Source: Larix kaempferi
Taxonomy: Eukaryota > Streptophyta > Pinopsida > Pinales > Pinaceae
Assembly (NCBI GenBank): GCA_027924585.1
Contig: BSBM01000050.1
Span: forward strand, 4,740,501 to 4,804,500
DNA length: 64,000 nt
Reading direction: 5' to 3'
The notes under the pieces: model-generated
Told to the model about the DNA's origin: nothing
The model's input: the letters and a program-made list of their open reading frames with translations, nothing else
Database searches by the model: none
Translations under genes and position numbers: made by a program
Shown: positions 1-11,600 of the stretch, one piece after another
Layout: each line of letters begins with the position of its first letter
How positions within the stretch are numbered: position 1 is the stretch's first letter

Positions 1-412
1 GCTAGGGACTTGGTTAAATGATCACTTAGGAAAGGACATGATAACCTTATTCCCATCCTAACAAACTAACAATCACTTCTATGGACTTGGTCCAACATTT
101 GATGAGCATCATGAGCAATTAATTACTAGGAAATTATTACTTGCCAAATATCCTCCACTAATCTTATTTATGTTTAATGAACCTTTACACACCTTGGATA
201 ATATTTCTATGATGCCATTTCATCCTCCACAACCTTTCTTAGGATTCCTTAGTTGACTTATATTAATTTTCCTTCGATAATTTATTTCCATGCGATGTTA
301 GGAAAACTTAGGAAAATTTTAATTCCCAAATTATTGATGATTTTCACTAGGTCCCATTGGAATCTAATGGGATAGTGACTTGACCAAGGTGCTAATGGGA
401 TGGAAACATGAC
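1..412 (-). repeat. Long-A 3' LTR, cut by window start
   Basis: This stretch closely matches 17248-17657, and the match stops at the same point next to a purine tract on the minus strand. On the minus strand the LTR opens with TGTCATGTTTCCATCC, directly after the tract at 413-427. It is therefore the first 412 nt of the 3' LTR of a minus-strand element whose remainder lies left of the window. The LTR identity and orientation are well supported; the left boundary cannot be seen. Confidence 0.75.
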
Positions 413-427
413 AGTCCTCCCCTCCCA
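413..427 (-). other. Polypurine tract of Long-A
   Basis: On the minus strand this reads as an almost pure purine run (GGGAGGGGAGG core) ending exactly where the LTR match begins. Its position and composition fit the plus-strand priming site of an LTR retrotransposon. It also fixes the orientation of Long-A as minus. Confidence 0.7.
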
Positions 428-1400
428 AGATTTATTTTCCTCAATAAACTTCAATCGATGCTGTTGGAAAATATTCCATTGCAAAACTTGTACTCCCTCC
501 AAAGTTGCCTCTCTACTAAGCAAATATTCTCCTTGGGCCAAAAATAAACCAATGATGAAGCATAGTGGAATGCCTCTCCATATTTTCATTCATTCTAGTG
601 GACATGCATGATTCTCTCCTCCATGTATTAATTCATCCTCCTTGAGATCTCCCCATGGAAACCCTTCTCCTCTTCTCCTACATGTATTCAAGGAGCCATG
701 ATGACCCTCTAAGGGTGAGACAAGGGTAGCCTCCCCAAATATCCTCTTCAAGGATGATATATGCATAAAGAGGATTCGTCCTATGTGTGTGAATACCTCC
801 TTGAGATCCATGAGATGATATCCATGTACCAATCCCTATAACAACACATGTGTAACTTCCTCCACCTTTCTCACAATCCTATGTAGATCATGTGATGGAA
901 AAATATTCCTTCTCAACCTTGTGACAGGTACCCAATGGATTCAACCTCTGTGAACAAGAAATTCCTTGAAAATATGAATTGATCTTCATGCTTCCACCCT
1001 CCTTCATGGTACTTCTCATCATAATCATGGGCTTGGACATTTCCCCCTTCTTCTTGTTTTGTGTTATGTAAATCTCCCTTTACCAAGAAGTGCATCCAAC
1101 CTTTGTGATCAAATTTGACCACCCATCTATTCTCCTTTGAAATTGATTTGAACCATGCCATGGAATGCATTATGGCTATCATAAGGTCATGCTTCTCATA
1201 TGGCTGCAACCTTCTTCTTTCAAAAGCATTGGAGTGCCCAATCTTCATCAAATTTTCATCCATGTCTTCTTTTGTGACACCCCATTGTAGGACGAATGGG
1301 TGAGTGGAACTTGGTAGTGCAGGTATGAGGCATCCATCCGTCACTCCCATCATCTCTTGAATGATAATTTCAGCCTCTCCTAACTAGAAATAAATTATTC
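428..1400 (-). pseudogene. Long-A 3' coding tail (degenerate)
   Basis: Several minus-strand fragments lie here, the longest at 913-1353. The last one, next to the purine tract, reads FIEENKSWEGRTVM, a charged ending resembling the terminus of many plant gypsy polyproteins just before the 3' LTR. The 913-1353 fragment is rich in W, H and acidic residues, and I cannot assign it to a domain. No integrase motif is visible. Frames are broken by stops and shifts. I infer this is the decayed 3' end of the Long-A coding region. Confidence 0.45.
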
Positions 1401-1616
1401 TTTAATGCTTACTTTTTAGAAGCTAAAGAAGCCTCTTGTGTTGCTTCTTGAACATTTTCCACCATGAGTATCCCAAATCATCTCATGATGCAAGTTGGTA
1501 CTAACTTTCACATCCATATGATTAAGATTCATGATCTCAATCTCTCCCCTTTGATACTTGGATCCATTTTCATGGAAAGATGTCTCTGCCATAAGGGTTA
1601 GCACAATATTCAAGCA

Positions 1617-1799
1617 TTATTCCCAAACCTTGCTGCAAACAAACATATCATTAGAAAATTTGGAAACATACTTACAAATTTGTTCATATACAATGGTGTA
1701 CATGCAAGACTGAAATGTAGTAGGTGTATGATTCAATCCAAGGAGGATGACTAGAAACTCAACGTGCCCACAATGGTACTTGAAGACTAGCTTCCACAT
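1617..1799 (-). pseudogene. Ty3/gypsy reverse transcriptase fragment
   Basis: The 60-residue minus-strand frame covers the middle of a gypsy-type RT: GHVEFLVILLGLNHTPTTFQ matches the usual G-x-YEF-x-VMPFGL-x-NAPATFQ block, and SNDMFVCSK stands where FDDILVYSK is expected. The first aspartate of the catalytic pair is replaced by asparagine, so the site is dead. Flanking RT blocks are not seen in frame on either side, so this is a short remnant. It either belongs to the pol of Long-A or is an older insertion inside it. The RT assignment is confident; the parent element is less so. Confidence 0.75.
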
Positions 1800-2465
1800 G
1801 TCTTCCTTCCTTCCTTCTAGTTTGACAATGAAAGTCTTCCTTGGGGGGGGAATTTTCTACATGAAACTCCTCCATCATTACAGAAATCCTTGGAGTGGGG
1901 TATTCATCCTCCTTGTTCTCCTTGTTAAGGAAGTTGTTTCTTATGCACATACACTTTATTCTGATCTTCATCTTCAATAGGCCCATAAGAAATGCAAGAT
2001 GACTTGGTTTGATGTGTCCCAAGTCAAAATAAATCTTGATGTTCCCCTCCCCTCCCTCCTTGAACCTTTTAAAATGCTTGTAATGAAATATATTGATGGA
2101 TTGTACATCCATCCTGAATATGGGATTATGCTTTTTCACCTTGTCAAGTGGTCTACCTGGAGGTATACCTTCCAATACCTTCTCATGAATTCGTAAAAAA
2201 CCTCCAATGTCTCGAAAATGATAAGACATGTTCATGGAAGTGACTTGAATGGTCATGAGGAACTTTGTATTCCTCTCAATGTACTTAGACCTCATAAAAG
2301 ATCTCAAGTTAGAAACTTGGTAGTGCAAAATAGGATCCCTAATGGATAGCATCCATTGAACTCCAAAATTTCTACAAAATACACCCACCAAAATGGTGAA
2401 TGGAAATACTTCATTGTTTACTGATCCAATAATCATGCATGCATATACCCTCTTCATTTTCATAT

Positions 2466-3733
2466 TTAAATGCTCCTCATGCATATGCCATGCATGTGGA
2501 TTTTCTTTTTCACTAGGTGGGTCTTTGAGAGACATGCAATTTGCCTTCTTCCAAAGTATGCAAGTCTAGTGCACACTTGGATATCCATATCTTCTATGTA
2601 CTTATATATCCAATCCTTGTACAAACAAGTGCCTTTGCTTGTATATCTGAATGGTATGTCCTCCTTTGGCATCAAGATAAGTGCTTGTTCCACATCCTCC
2701 ATATCATGCCTCTCCTCATACACAAGCAACTCTGGATATCATTCATGCACATGCAAAACTTCATGCTCCATCAAATCAAGAAACTCCTCCTTCTCCTCAG
2801 GAATGTATTCGTCCATGTGTTCATGCTCATGCTCCATGCAATATGGAAAATGTGACATGCTCAACTCCTTTGAAGCTGACCTTCCTCCTCCAAATCTGAT
2901 CCACATGCCATCCAATCTTCATCTTCGAAATATCCTTCATCTTTGTCCTCTTCATACCCAATCATCATATGAGGTTCTTTCTCCTAATCCTGTGTGCACT
3001 TTGACTTCTGTTGGGTTGTCCCTAATGGGTCCATGAAATGAGGGAACTCACTAAGGAAACTCTCTTCCTCCATATCTGATGATACCATGTATCGATTAGA
3101 AGAACAACAATGCTCTTCCTCTTTTGAGTCCACTGTAAGATTCAAAGTAGCTTCATAAGGTTCATCCTCCTCTGGTTGGATGATCAAATAGGAGAGAATA
3201 TGGTGGTATGGCTTATTCTTGGGAACATGATGACTGATTAGAGCCTTCTTCATGCTCAAGTGAATATGCTTCCTCTCTATCCTCCATCATGCAGTTTGAA
3301 GTCTCTCCATCTTGTGTGGTATGAGGATTTGCATTATGAGTAGGCTGATTTGAATATTGTTCTATGATTGTAGTTTCCCTATTCCTTGAAACATCTTATT
3401 CACAAGAGTTTTTGGTACCCTTGGTTGTAAATTGTCTCATGAAAATCCCATAGACAAATGGTTTGTTCTTCTTGAGAGAATTCAAATTTTGAGTAGACCT
3501 TCTTGATTCAAGCTTGCCTTTTGAAACTCAGTACTATATGAAGGACAAGTCCTTTCTGCAATAAAAAATAAAATCCATGTAGTCATTAAACCTTTTCATA
3601 TATTTGATCATCTCATCTATATTCCTCCCATCAGAAAAACCAAGGAAATACATGATGGTGATTTCTTCAATAAATCAAAGAAGCTCAACCTTGCTGCAAA
3701 AATTAACCCAAGCAGGTGCTAGTGTCATGGCTG
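2466..3733 (-). pseudogene. Gag-like ORF of Long-A (unrecognised family)
   Basis: Read on the minus strand from an ATG near 3731, fragments match the first ORF of Long-B in order. The start context (CTCAATTTGAATA then an ATG) is shared. A PYCME motif followed by runs of E, D and M is shared, as is a block reading CLYKDWIYKYIEDMDIQV here and CVYLSKDWMDECITEIDIQ in Long-B. The coding position, right after the primer-binding site, is that of gag, but I see no zinc knuckle or capsid motif. The frame is broken by many stops. Homology between the two copies is directly visible; the gag role is inferred from position. Confidence 0.55.
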
Positions 3734-3779
3734 TGAAATATTCAAATTGAGAGCTTACTTTCCACATGAGTAGAGGAAA

Positions 3780-3793
3780 GTACTATGGTACCA
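3780..3793 (-). promoter_or_regulatory. Primer-binding site of Long-A (degenerate, iMet type)
   Basis: On the minus strand this reads TGGTACCATAGTAC, a decayed form of the initiator-tRNA site TGGTATCAGAGCAC. A six-base spacer separates it from the LTR end, as in Long-B, where the site is TGGTATCAAATCAC. The following leader (CTTTCCTCTACTC) is also shared by both elements, which supports the call. Confidence 0.65.
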
Positions 3794-3799
3794 CTATAA

Positions 3800-5554
3800 G
3801 GTACCTTTCTAGATGTAAGGAACACTAGGAAGAAGATTGAAGGAAAGACAATGACTAGTTTTAAAGAAAACTTGTACAAACAGTGAAACTGGACCCAAAA
3901 AAACTTTAAGACTTGGTAAAGGTTAATTTGAAGGTTTATGATAGTAGAAGCAACCTATAAAAACTCCCTACTTTGACATCAACACTTTCTCTGATGCTCA
4001 ACACACCTAGGAAGATTTCCTTGGCAGAACCAAGGTTATGAATGCAATGTCCCCAACGACTTCTATGGAGATTCAATGGATTCTAGTGCTTAATGTAAAT
4101 TTTAGGATTGTGTCTAAGTCCCAATCCCTCTATCATAATTCAAACTTGGATTGTTGAAATTTGGGATCACGGAGAAGATTTGGTAACACCATGACTGCAC
4201 AACTAGTTAATATACAGGATCTCCAAAATAGAATAGGGGGCCATAAAATTTGCAAACTCATACATGTATGGTGTTTATTAAGATCTTAGCTCTAAGCTGA
4301 AATTAGGAACTAACATAATTTAAATTAATTGAGAAGAAGATGGTAAATTGAAGCAATATTGAAAACTAGTTAAAATCTATGCAAATCTAGGAGGGTTGGA
4401 GAAAACTCATAATAATTCAGAATTATGCATTATAAAGTTTTATGATTGATATCATAGGTTCAACATAACAATAAATAAATCAAATTGGATCCAAAAGTAC
4501 TCTCAGAATATTCCAAAGACTTGACCTCATTCAATACAATCAATTATCACCAGAAAACACTGTAATATTTGAGAATTCGAATCACAGACTTCATGGCACC
4601 TTCTCTGAACTTCGAACTAGACTTGAAACAGATTCAGGACCTGCAATAAAATAAATGACAATATATGGATTCCATATTCCAAAAATCTAACTAAAGAATC
4701 ATCTAGTTGAAGCAACATGGGCACATCTCCCAGCTGTGACTAGAGCCACATCTCCCAAGTCGAATTGAGAGCTCAAGAGTTTTCAACATCAAAACACAAT
4801 TAGCCGAAAGATGTGAATAGTGCACTCTTCCTTGAATTTATAGGCTAAATGAATTCTTGTGCAAGCTACCTAACCCAAGGTGCTTTCATGAGAAATTGTA
4901 GGACTTGCTTCTTTCTGAAGCTTTTATTTTTTGCTTTCTGCTTTAGTTGCTTTATCCCACTTTACTGCTTTATTGCTTTATCCTACTTTTATTTATTCTT
5001 GATATTATTTTCTACTTTTAGCATGCTTTTTCTTGATTTTACTGCTTTATTCTTCCTTTCCATTTATTTTATGCTTTCAACCTGCTTTGCTTGATTTTGC
5101 TGCTTTATTATGCTTTTACACTGCTTTTCTGCATTGCACTGCTTTTTCTACTTTTCTGCCTTCAGCTAACTTTTCTTTGATTTATCTAGTTTCCTTCTTT
5201 TTCATTGCTTTCTATCCTTGACTTCTTTCTTATAAATTCCTTCTTTGTAAATATTCTTATGGTCAAAATATTATCTCGTATGTTCCCTCCTAGCCACATA
5301 ATCATGAACACTTATCCAAACATTACTTTATTCATGAAAATAAAAATAACTATGGATCATCACATACATTCGAAATATTAAATTTCCTTGCTACTAATGC
5401 CTCATTCAAAATTAATCCCAACAATTAATATTTTCCTCTCCTAAACTATAATGTCCTCTCCCTAAGGCTATATGATAATTTTGCTCAATATTCAACCCCA
5501 TAGATACTTGATTAAAAATTTAATAAGGAGGGGGTTAAGTTTTGAGGCATTAAT
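3800..5554 (-). repeat. Long-A 5' LTR, inner part
   Basis: This lies just outside the primer-binding site and holds no convincing gene. From about 4900 to 5220 it carries a long pyrimidine-rich tract (AAAGCAGAAAGC-type on the minus strand) like that in the Long-B LTR. Short frames here, such as 4849-5094, are F/L/C-rich artefacts of that tract. The LTR is interrupted at 5554 by Long-B and resumes at 17218, giving a total of about 2.2 kb. The right-hand boundary rests on the 17657 end matching position 412. Confidence 0.6.
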
Positions 5555-7582
5555 TGTTAAGACATTTAATTTTTAAGACTTAGGATAGTGTTCCATGACT
5601 ATTTTTCTATTATTTAATTTTGTGTTGATTAATGTGCCCATGTAGCCAAGGAAGGTTCCCAAGTGGTCTTGTGGACCTATGAGTTTTCATCTACAATGGT
5701 AATTAGAATAAAAATAAGAAAAATCCACCAAATCACCAAAAATATAGAAAGCAACACAAAAGAAGCTAGTTCAGAAAAGCAGAAAGCAGGTAGGAAAAGA
5801 AGGAAAGTCCATAAAGCAGAAAGAAGCAGGAAAGCAGGAAAAAGCAAAAGAAAAGCAGAGAAAATATAGGAATGGTAGGAAAACACCCAAGAAAAGCAAA
5901 GAAAATCTAGGAAAAGAAGGAAAAAGCACAAGAAAAGTAGAGAAAATCTAAGAAAATCACGAAAAAGCATAATAAAAGCAGAGAAAATCTATTAAAAGCA
6001 GGATGTTTCCAAAAGCATGGAAAGCAATTCAATGCGGAAAGGCAACAAAGCAAGGATAAAGTAGAAAAAAGTACAGTTTCTAAAAACAGTCCATGAGGAT
6101 GCATGAGTAAGGAAGGATACCACATTCAATGTATCCATATGGCCAATTAACTTATAAAAAGAGAGGAGCACAACACTTTCACATCTTTTGGTCATTTTGA
6201 TATTTTTTTTTAGAGATTGCTCTTAGAGGCTTGGGAGATGCGCCGCTAGACAACTTTGGGTGATGTGCCCCATTGAAAACTTGTTCCATTCAACCACATG
6301 GTGTTAGTACAACCATTATATTCTGAAGTATCATATTTGATCCAGTTGGTTGTGTTTGTGTTGTGCGGTTCAACCCCTTCATCCAGTGGAAACAATGTTG
6401 AAGGGTCGAAATGGAGGTTCTGGTTTCTGGATTTTTGAGCATTTATGGGTTGTGATACTTGTTCCATTTCATCTATAGGGTCGTTCCTAGTAAGAAAAAC
6501 CTTTTTTCTTGTTGAAAAAGGTGCTTGGATGACTAAGATACAACAATTTTCACTAGAGCCAAGGTTTTAGTGTTGTGGAGAGCACTTGTGCAACTCTATC
6601 TTTGTATTTATGGATTTTCGAGTTGTGTAAGAGCCCCTGTGATTTATATCAGGTGTTCTTGATCCATACATGAGCATCCAATCTATTATTCTTCTATATA
6701 TGGCTCTGATCCAATGGGTCTATATCTTCGTTTCTTACTTCCATTGAACATTCCTGCTCTTATTTGTAAAAATCATTGAAGATTGAGTATTGTCTGTAAG
6801 TTTGGATCATAGAGACTTTCAATTGATGATTTATCATTTTAATAGATATTGATTCTATCCAATAATATGTATTTGAGTTCAATTATTAGTTTTGAGAAGA
6901 AATCTGAAGAATTACCAAGTTGCTTGTATCTTCATTTTTCAAGGCTTGCTCTATGTGCTTAAAAAATTGACTATTTTTTCAGTAGTTTTCATAAAATACA
7001 TTCTATGAGCTCTTTGGTATTTCTGTAATTTTATATAGGTCCATCAAACCCTGATAAACACATACATAGTCCTAATTTTGAGTTTTGTGACCCTATGGAG
7101 GCGTTTGGAGTCTTCTGGAAATAGACTAGTCAACTAGTCAAAGTAGTGTCCTTGCTAGATTTACCTCCAAACCATGTCAATTTGATTCTAAACCTCTGTA
7201 ATATTGATGTATCAGGTTTGGAGATAATAATTTTAGTCCACCCCAGGTCTGATTACCTCCAATGAGCACCTGAATCCTTGGGTTTCCATAGAAGTCCTCA
7301 AGGAATGTGCATTGATAGCCATGGTTTTTCCATGGAAATATTCCCAGGCATGATGCACCTATACATGTTCCATTTTCAAGGTATTGGCCTATTTTCTAGC
7401 TGATCCAGATCCTTATTAGGTCCTAACCTATATATGGGGATAATTTAGGAAGAGTCTGAAAGTGGTTTAAAATTTTCTCCTTGAATTTTTGTCAAATTAG
7501 CTAGTTTTGGTTCCTAGTAATCTACTGTGTGTTTCATTTGAAAATATTTTGAGTTAATGTTCCATTGATAAGATATGGTACA
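5555..7582 (+). repeat. Long-B 5' LTR
   Basis: It starts TGTTA and ends GGTACA, six bases before the primer-binding site. From about 5760 to 6060 it has a purine-rich stretch built from GAAAAGCAGG-like units. A likely TATA box (TATAAAAA, 6153-6160) follows. It aligns along most of its length with 15300-17217. The start is less certain than the end, because the 3' copy has about 50 extra bases after the shared TGTTA. Short frames within it are not genes. Confidence 0.75.
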
Positions 7583-7588
7583 TTAAAG

Positions 7589-7602
7589 TGGTATCAAATC
7601 AC
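7589..7602 (+). promoter_or_regulatory. Primer-binding site of Long-B (tRNA-iMet type)
   Basis: TGGTATCAAATCAC differs by two bases from the canonical TGGTATCAGAGCAC complementary to the 3' end of plant initiator tRNA-Met. It lies six bases after the LTR end. Confidence 0.8.
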
Positions 7603-7653
7603 TTTCCTCTACTCTTGTGTAAAGTAATATCTCAATTTGAATAGTTCGTAGCC

Positions 7654-9202
7654 ATGATATTAGCACCAACTAATGATGATTTCGAATGGGATGATGCAGA
7701 AGCATCCGGTTCTAATGAAGAAATCATCTACATAGATGGATGATTACCACGAGATGAGGATGGTTACTTTTGTGACCAAATGTAAAATTAATACCAATTG
7801 GATGAACCACCAATGGCTATATCAAAATATGATTTAGCAAGGAAGATAGCAGCAAGTGAAAACTTGCCTCATCACTATCAAGAGTATCTTGCTTTGGTGG
7901 AAGAGATTTGTAAAGTCATTTTTTTCAAAGACTATTTTTATTGCAGATTTGGATTTGAGCCCAAGGATGTAGATTTGGATTTAATAGAGAACATAAAAAC
8001 ATCGAGGGAGGAACCAATTTGTTCCACTTATTCAAGAAAAGAAGCATAAAAAGGAACCAAATGTGAAGCTCCATCGGAGCCATTTGCATATAGTGGCATC
8101 ATGAGACTCTTTGTATTTTCTTCAAGGAGAAACTCTAAATATATTAACCCTAATTCTACCAAGGGTAAAGATGCATCAACTAGATTGAAGGATCAAAAGA
8201 CAAGTATCAATCAGCCATCTACCATCATTGAGGAGAGCCATGAACCACCTAGTCATGTAGGTGGTGAAGCAGAAGAAAATATCTATGAAGAAGAGTGAAA
8301 GGCATTGCAAGATGTTTGAAATGAAGTGGAAGGTTGTGCAAAAGAAAATATATACACTCTAGACATGGATAGAAGAGCATCTACTGAAGGATGTACAAGT
8401 CTATATTTTGGTGACATAGAGATTGATTTGCAACAACCTTCTGCAGGAAGAGTTTCTCATGAGCATGAAAAAGAAGATCTTACAACAAAGGAAGAAGGAC
8501 AAGGATCAACTTTCCAATCACCAACTGAGCTTCATCAAGAAGTTGATCCAAACAAGGAAGAAGAGGATTTTTATCCTCAAGAGCCACCCTTTCTTGCAGG
8601 GAATTTGAATATAATCAAAAGGAATATTCATGAGGCCTTGAGAATTTTGCATGACACTATTTCATTGGTGTCAAATTCTTGTTGGAGAGCTACATCAATG
8701 GAAGATCCATCTTCTATTGAATACTTGGACGCCATTCAGGAAGCAATGACAGAAATCAAAGGTAACTTTTTTCATTTTATTTTTGATAGAGATAATTTTT
8801 TAGAGCTTGTCGATATGTATTATTGTTCATCTTTGAGGGATGCAGAAGAGATTGACAATCTCACTCATGAATTGGAGAGCACCCAAGAAGCTCTTCAAGA
8901 ATCAAGTTTGCAGATTGATAAGCTTCATAGAGATATGATCATGCCACAACCTCCATATTGCATGGAAAATGGGCATGTGTACATGGAAGGAGACACTATG
9001 GGCTTGATGGAGGAACCTCATGTGGAGGAAAAACATGAGTAAAATTCTGATTTGCAGGTGTTTGTGAAGGGAGATGATAATGAAGACCTTGGCCAAGAAC
9101 TTGTCTTGAAGAATGATGAGAAGGACTCAACTATGGGAGATATAGTTGAGGGAAAGACATTTGGATCTACTAGTAGATGTGTTTATTTATCCAAGGATTG
9201 GA
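7654..9202 (+). pseudogene. Gag-like first ORF of Long-B, unknown family
   Basis: A single frame runs from the ATG at 7654, 52 nt after the primer site, to 9202, interrupted by only about five stops (for example 8047, 8296 and 9040). It then continues beyond Gyp-1 from 13694 to a stop at 13806. That is over 500 codons, unusually well preserved for its surroundings. It has an acidic start (DDFEWDDAEASGSNEE), a compact middle with many aromatic residues (FFKDYFYCRFGFEP), a predicted helical segment (EIDNLTHELESTQEALQES) and an acidic tail. I recognise no capsid, zinc-knuckle or protease motif. Long-A carries a homologue. The structural role is inferred from position only. Confidence 0.6.
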
Positions 9203-9586
9203 TGTTAGGAACCTATGTCAACCCTTCTCTTTACTTTGTTAATATATTGTTGTTGGATGCATATGATTTGTAAGTCATCCCGTAGTATTTGTTGATCCAT
9301 AGTTTGTATTAGCCCATGGTATTTACCCATAGTATTGGACGCATATGCTTTGTAAGTCGTCCCATAGTATTATATGTCCCACGGTATTGACCCATAGTAT
9401 TAGGCATAGAATTAGTATATAAGTGTGTGTTGAGGCCAATGAATGTACCGTGAAGTTATTTGTATTGAGCTTTCTCAAAGGAGGTTAACCCCTCGAAGTG
9501 GCTTGCGATCAATAAAGCAATTTTGAGTTCTGTTATTTCTGCTATCTTATGTGTTTTCATTAATTAATTATTGCAGATTCATCTCA
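9203..9586 (+). repeat. Gyp-1 5' LTR
   Basis: 384 bp, starting TGTTAGGAACC and ending CTCA just before the primer site. It contains a TATA box (TATATAAG, 9416-9423) and a polyadenylation signal (AATAAA, 9511-9516). A segment containing GCATATG-TTTGTAAGTC and CCATAGTAT is duplicated within the LTR. Confidence 0.92.
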
Positions 9587-9588
9587 TT

Positions 9589-9602
9589 TGGTATTAGAGC
9601 AC
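9589..9602 (+). promoter_or_regulatory. Primer-binding site of Gyp-1
   Basis: TGGTATTAGAGCAC, one base from the canonical initiator-tRNA-Met site, two bases after the LTR end. Confidence 0.9.
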
Positions 9603-10030
9603 TTTCTTGGGATCATTGGGTGAAATTTTTGCCAATTTTTTTTTCGCAACTATTACAGGCTCGGATCTGGGAATAATCCCTATCCGCTTAACTGTGGGAA
9701 GTACTTGGGCATAATCTCCAAAATGCATTGTGAGGAGTACCACAGGAACCCAAAAGTAGCTGGCCCATTGAGAGGACCTGCCAGCAAAAAGGGCTCTAAC
9801 CCCTACTTGATTGACTAGTTCCCACCCGTGAGGTAAACCAATAGCTGTCGTTTGTGGCAAAGCGGTTATCAGTTTTACCTGAGCCATGGAGTGAGGGGTA
9901 CTGCCCCAATACGCAAGCCTTTAGATAGCATTGGTGGCCGAGTGAATCACCTGAACCGTTAGGAAGCTGAGCATATGGGGTCCATATCTATTTTCAGCTG
10001 ATAATTCGCAGGTTTCCTTTGTCTAGAATT

Positions 10031-10282
10031 GTTGCCGATCACTTCCACGCCATTTCATATCTATCTATTAAAGATCCCTTTTGCGTTGTTTCATATCCAT
10101 CTGTTGCCGATCACTTCCGCGTTGTTTCAAATCTATCTGTTGATGATCCCTCCCACGTCGTTTCAGATCCATATGTTTTCGATCCGTTCCACACCATTTC
10201 AGATCCATTTGTTGTTGATCCCTTCCATGCCATTTCAGATCCATCTGTTGGCGATCCCTTCTGCGCTGTAGCAGATCCATTC
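10031..10282 (+). repeat. 36-bp tandem array, seven copies, in Gyp-1 leader
   Basis: Seven consecutive 36-nt units, each roughly GTTG-CGATC-CTTCC-CG--TTTCAGATCCATCT, run without length change from 10031 to 10282. Because 36 is a multiple of three, the array stays open in more than one frame and yields a repetitive peptide. I regard that frame as a by-product. Gyp-2 holds a shorter, scrambled version at about 23345-23560. Confidence 0.88.
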
Positions 10283-10283
10283 T

Positions 10284-10340
10284 GAAAAAAAAAAAAAATT
10301 AAAAATTAAAAATTAAAAAATTAAAAAAATATATGTTTTT
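10284..10340 (+). repeat. A-rich low-complexity tract
   Basis: A run of A followed by repeated AAAATT units directly after the 36-bp array. It is simple sequence with no coding value. Confidence 0.85.
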
Positions 10341-10761
10341 TTTCCATATCTCCTTTGTTTTCACTACGTTTCCCTTGAAACTTCCCTGAAACCTCTGTAA
10401 TTCCATTCTGCATCTTTCATTCCCGAGCACCCTATCCCAAATTCCACTTCCCAAAGCCAGAAATCCCACATTTGTCTATTTTTAGGGTTTGCCATAACTT
10501 CTTTAATTTTCACCCAATTGCCTTCAAATTTTTCCACCGTGTTAATTTCCTATTTCTGCTTCTTTGTCCCTCTTTGAAAAATTTTCCCATTCTTTCACGT
10601 CACTTCTGAAATCCTTTTTTTTGCTTCCCTCTCCATTCAAAAGTGTCAAAAACCTAGTCAAACCCCAATTACCCATTAGATTTTTTCCCAAATCCAAATT
10701 TTTCTTTACTAAATCAACTTCTGCTTGTGTTTTTCTACCCATTAAAAAAAAACTCCTAGTT

Positions 10762-11600
10762 ATGGTTGTCACCCGTGCAGAAGCAAAAACCATGGAGGAA
10801 GCACTTGCAACCATCCAAACCAAATTCCAGGATCTGGATGAAAAATTTCTCGGCCTCCATCTTACGCATTCAGCCATGAACAAAAAATGACAGTCCAAGT
10901 CTTCATCAGACAATGGGTTCTCTTCTTCCAACAATTTTCGTGGTCTGAAGCTTGATTTTCCTCGCTTCAATGGTAGTGATCCGACTGGATGGATATATCA
11001 TGCATAAAAATATTTCATTCTGCATAATACTTTTGATGTCAACAAATTTCCACTTGTATCTTTTCATTTGGAACAGGAAACTCTTCAATGGTACTGTTGG
11101 TACATCAAGGCTCATGAAGAGCCAAAATGGCCATATTTTTGCCAGCTCCTTTTGCAACGATTTGGTCCTAGTGCTTTTGATGACTTCATAGGATCCCTCA
11201 CTAAACTTCTCCAAATTGGCACTGTGAGAGAGTATCAAACAAAATTTGAGAAACTAGCCAATCACATAGAAGGATTTTCTAATGATTTATGCACGAGTTG
11301 TTTTTATCAATGGTCTTAAGGATGAAATCCGCTCAGAGGTTAAAATGTTCTGTCCCAACACAATGATGGAAGCCCTGGGGTTGGTTAAGTTGGAATAAGA
11401 CAAGATTGAATCCCAACAACGCTCTAAACCCACTTTTGTTCCATTCTAAAATATGGGTTCTTAACGAACTCCCATCCCGCCAGCCCCTCGACCAACTCCT
11501 ATCAAGCATTTGTCTGAAACAGAGATCTAGGAATGCCGAGAAAAAAGGATTTGTTATAATTGTGATGAAAAATTCACTCGGGGACATAGATGTGTTCAAC
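10762..11600 (+). pseudogene. Gyp-1 gag
   Basis: The ATG at 10762 opens MVVTRAEAKTMEEALATIQ, followed by the capsid-like segment of plant gypsy Gag (GWIYHA, FHLEQETLQWYCW, LLQRFGPSAFDDF, YQTKFEKLANH). In-frame stops lie at 10888 and about 11005, with a frameshift near 11290. The C-terminal part carries a zinc knuckle, CYNCDEKFTRGHRC, around 11548-11590, with the third position of the usual CCHC pattern intact. Gag would form the virus-like particle and bind the element RNA. Dead here, but recognisable end to end. Confidence 0.85.

Larger units (their letters stand above)
9603..10761 (+). other. Untranslated leader of Gyp-1
   Basis: About 1.16 kb lie between the primer site and the gag ATG at 10762. 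The first 400 bases are GC-richer than the LTR and are conserved in Gyp-2 (reverse strand, about 23570-23922). They are followed by a seven-copy 36-bp array and then an A-rich stretch. The 10564-10890 frame overlaps the leader, but only its part from the ATG at 10762 looks like gag. Conservation in a sister copy suggests a packaging or translation role, but that is inference. Confidence 0.7.

Noticed and set aside
3070-3085. TGATACCATG, resembling another reverse primer-binding site
   Set aside because: It lies within the gag-like frame of Long-A, with no LTR end beside it. The site at 3780-3793 has the correct flanks.
4849-5221. Two hydrophobic frames (F/L/C-rich) resembling membrane proteins
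   Set aside because: They follow the pyrimidine-rich repeat of the Long-A LTR, whose reverse complement is the GAAAAGCAGG-type tract. Not coding.
9932-9943. GGTGGCCGAGTG, a tRNA-Leu/Ser-like 5' start in the Gyp-1 leader
   Set aside because: No anticodon stem or T-loop (GGTTCGAATCC-like) follows at the right distance, so no tRNA cloverleaf can be supported.
10019-10285. 88-codon repetitive frame (DPFHAISDPFVVDPF-like)
   Set aside because: It is a by-product of the 36-bp array, whose period is a multiple of three. It starts with TTG, ends at the A-rich tract, and the array in Gyp-2 does not keep it.
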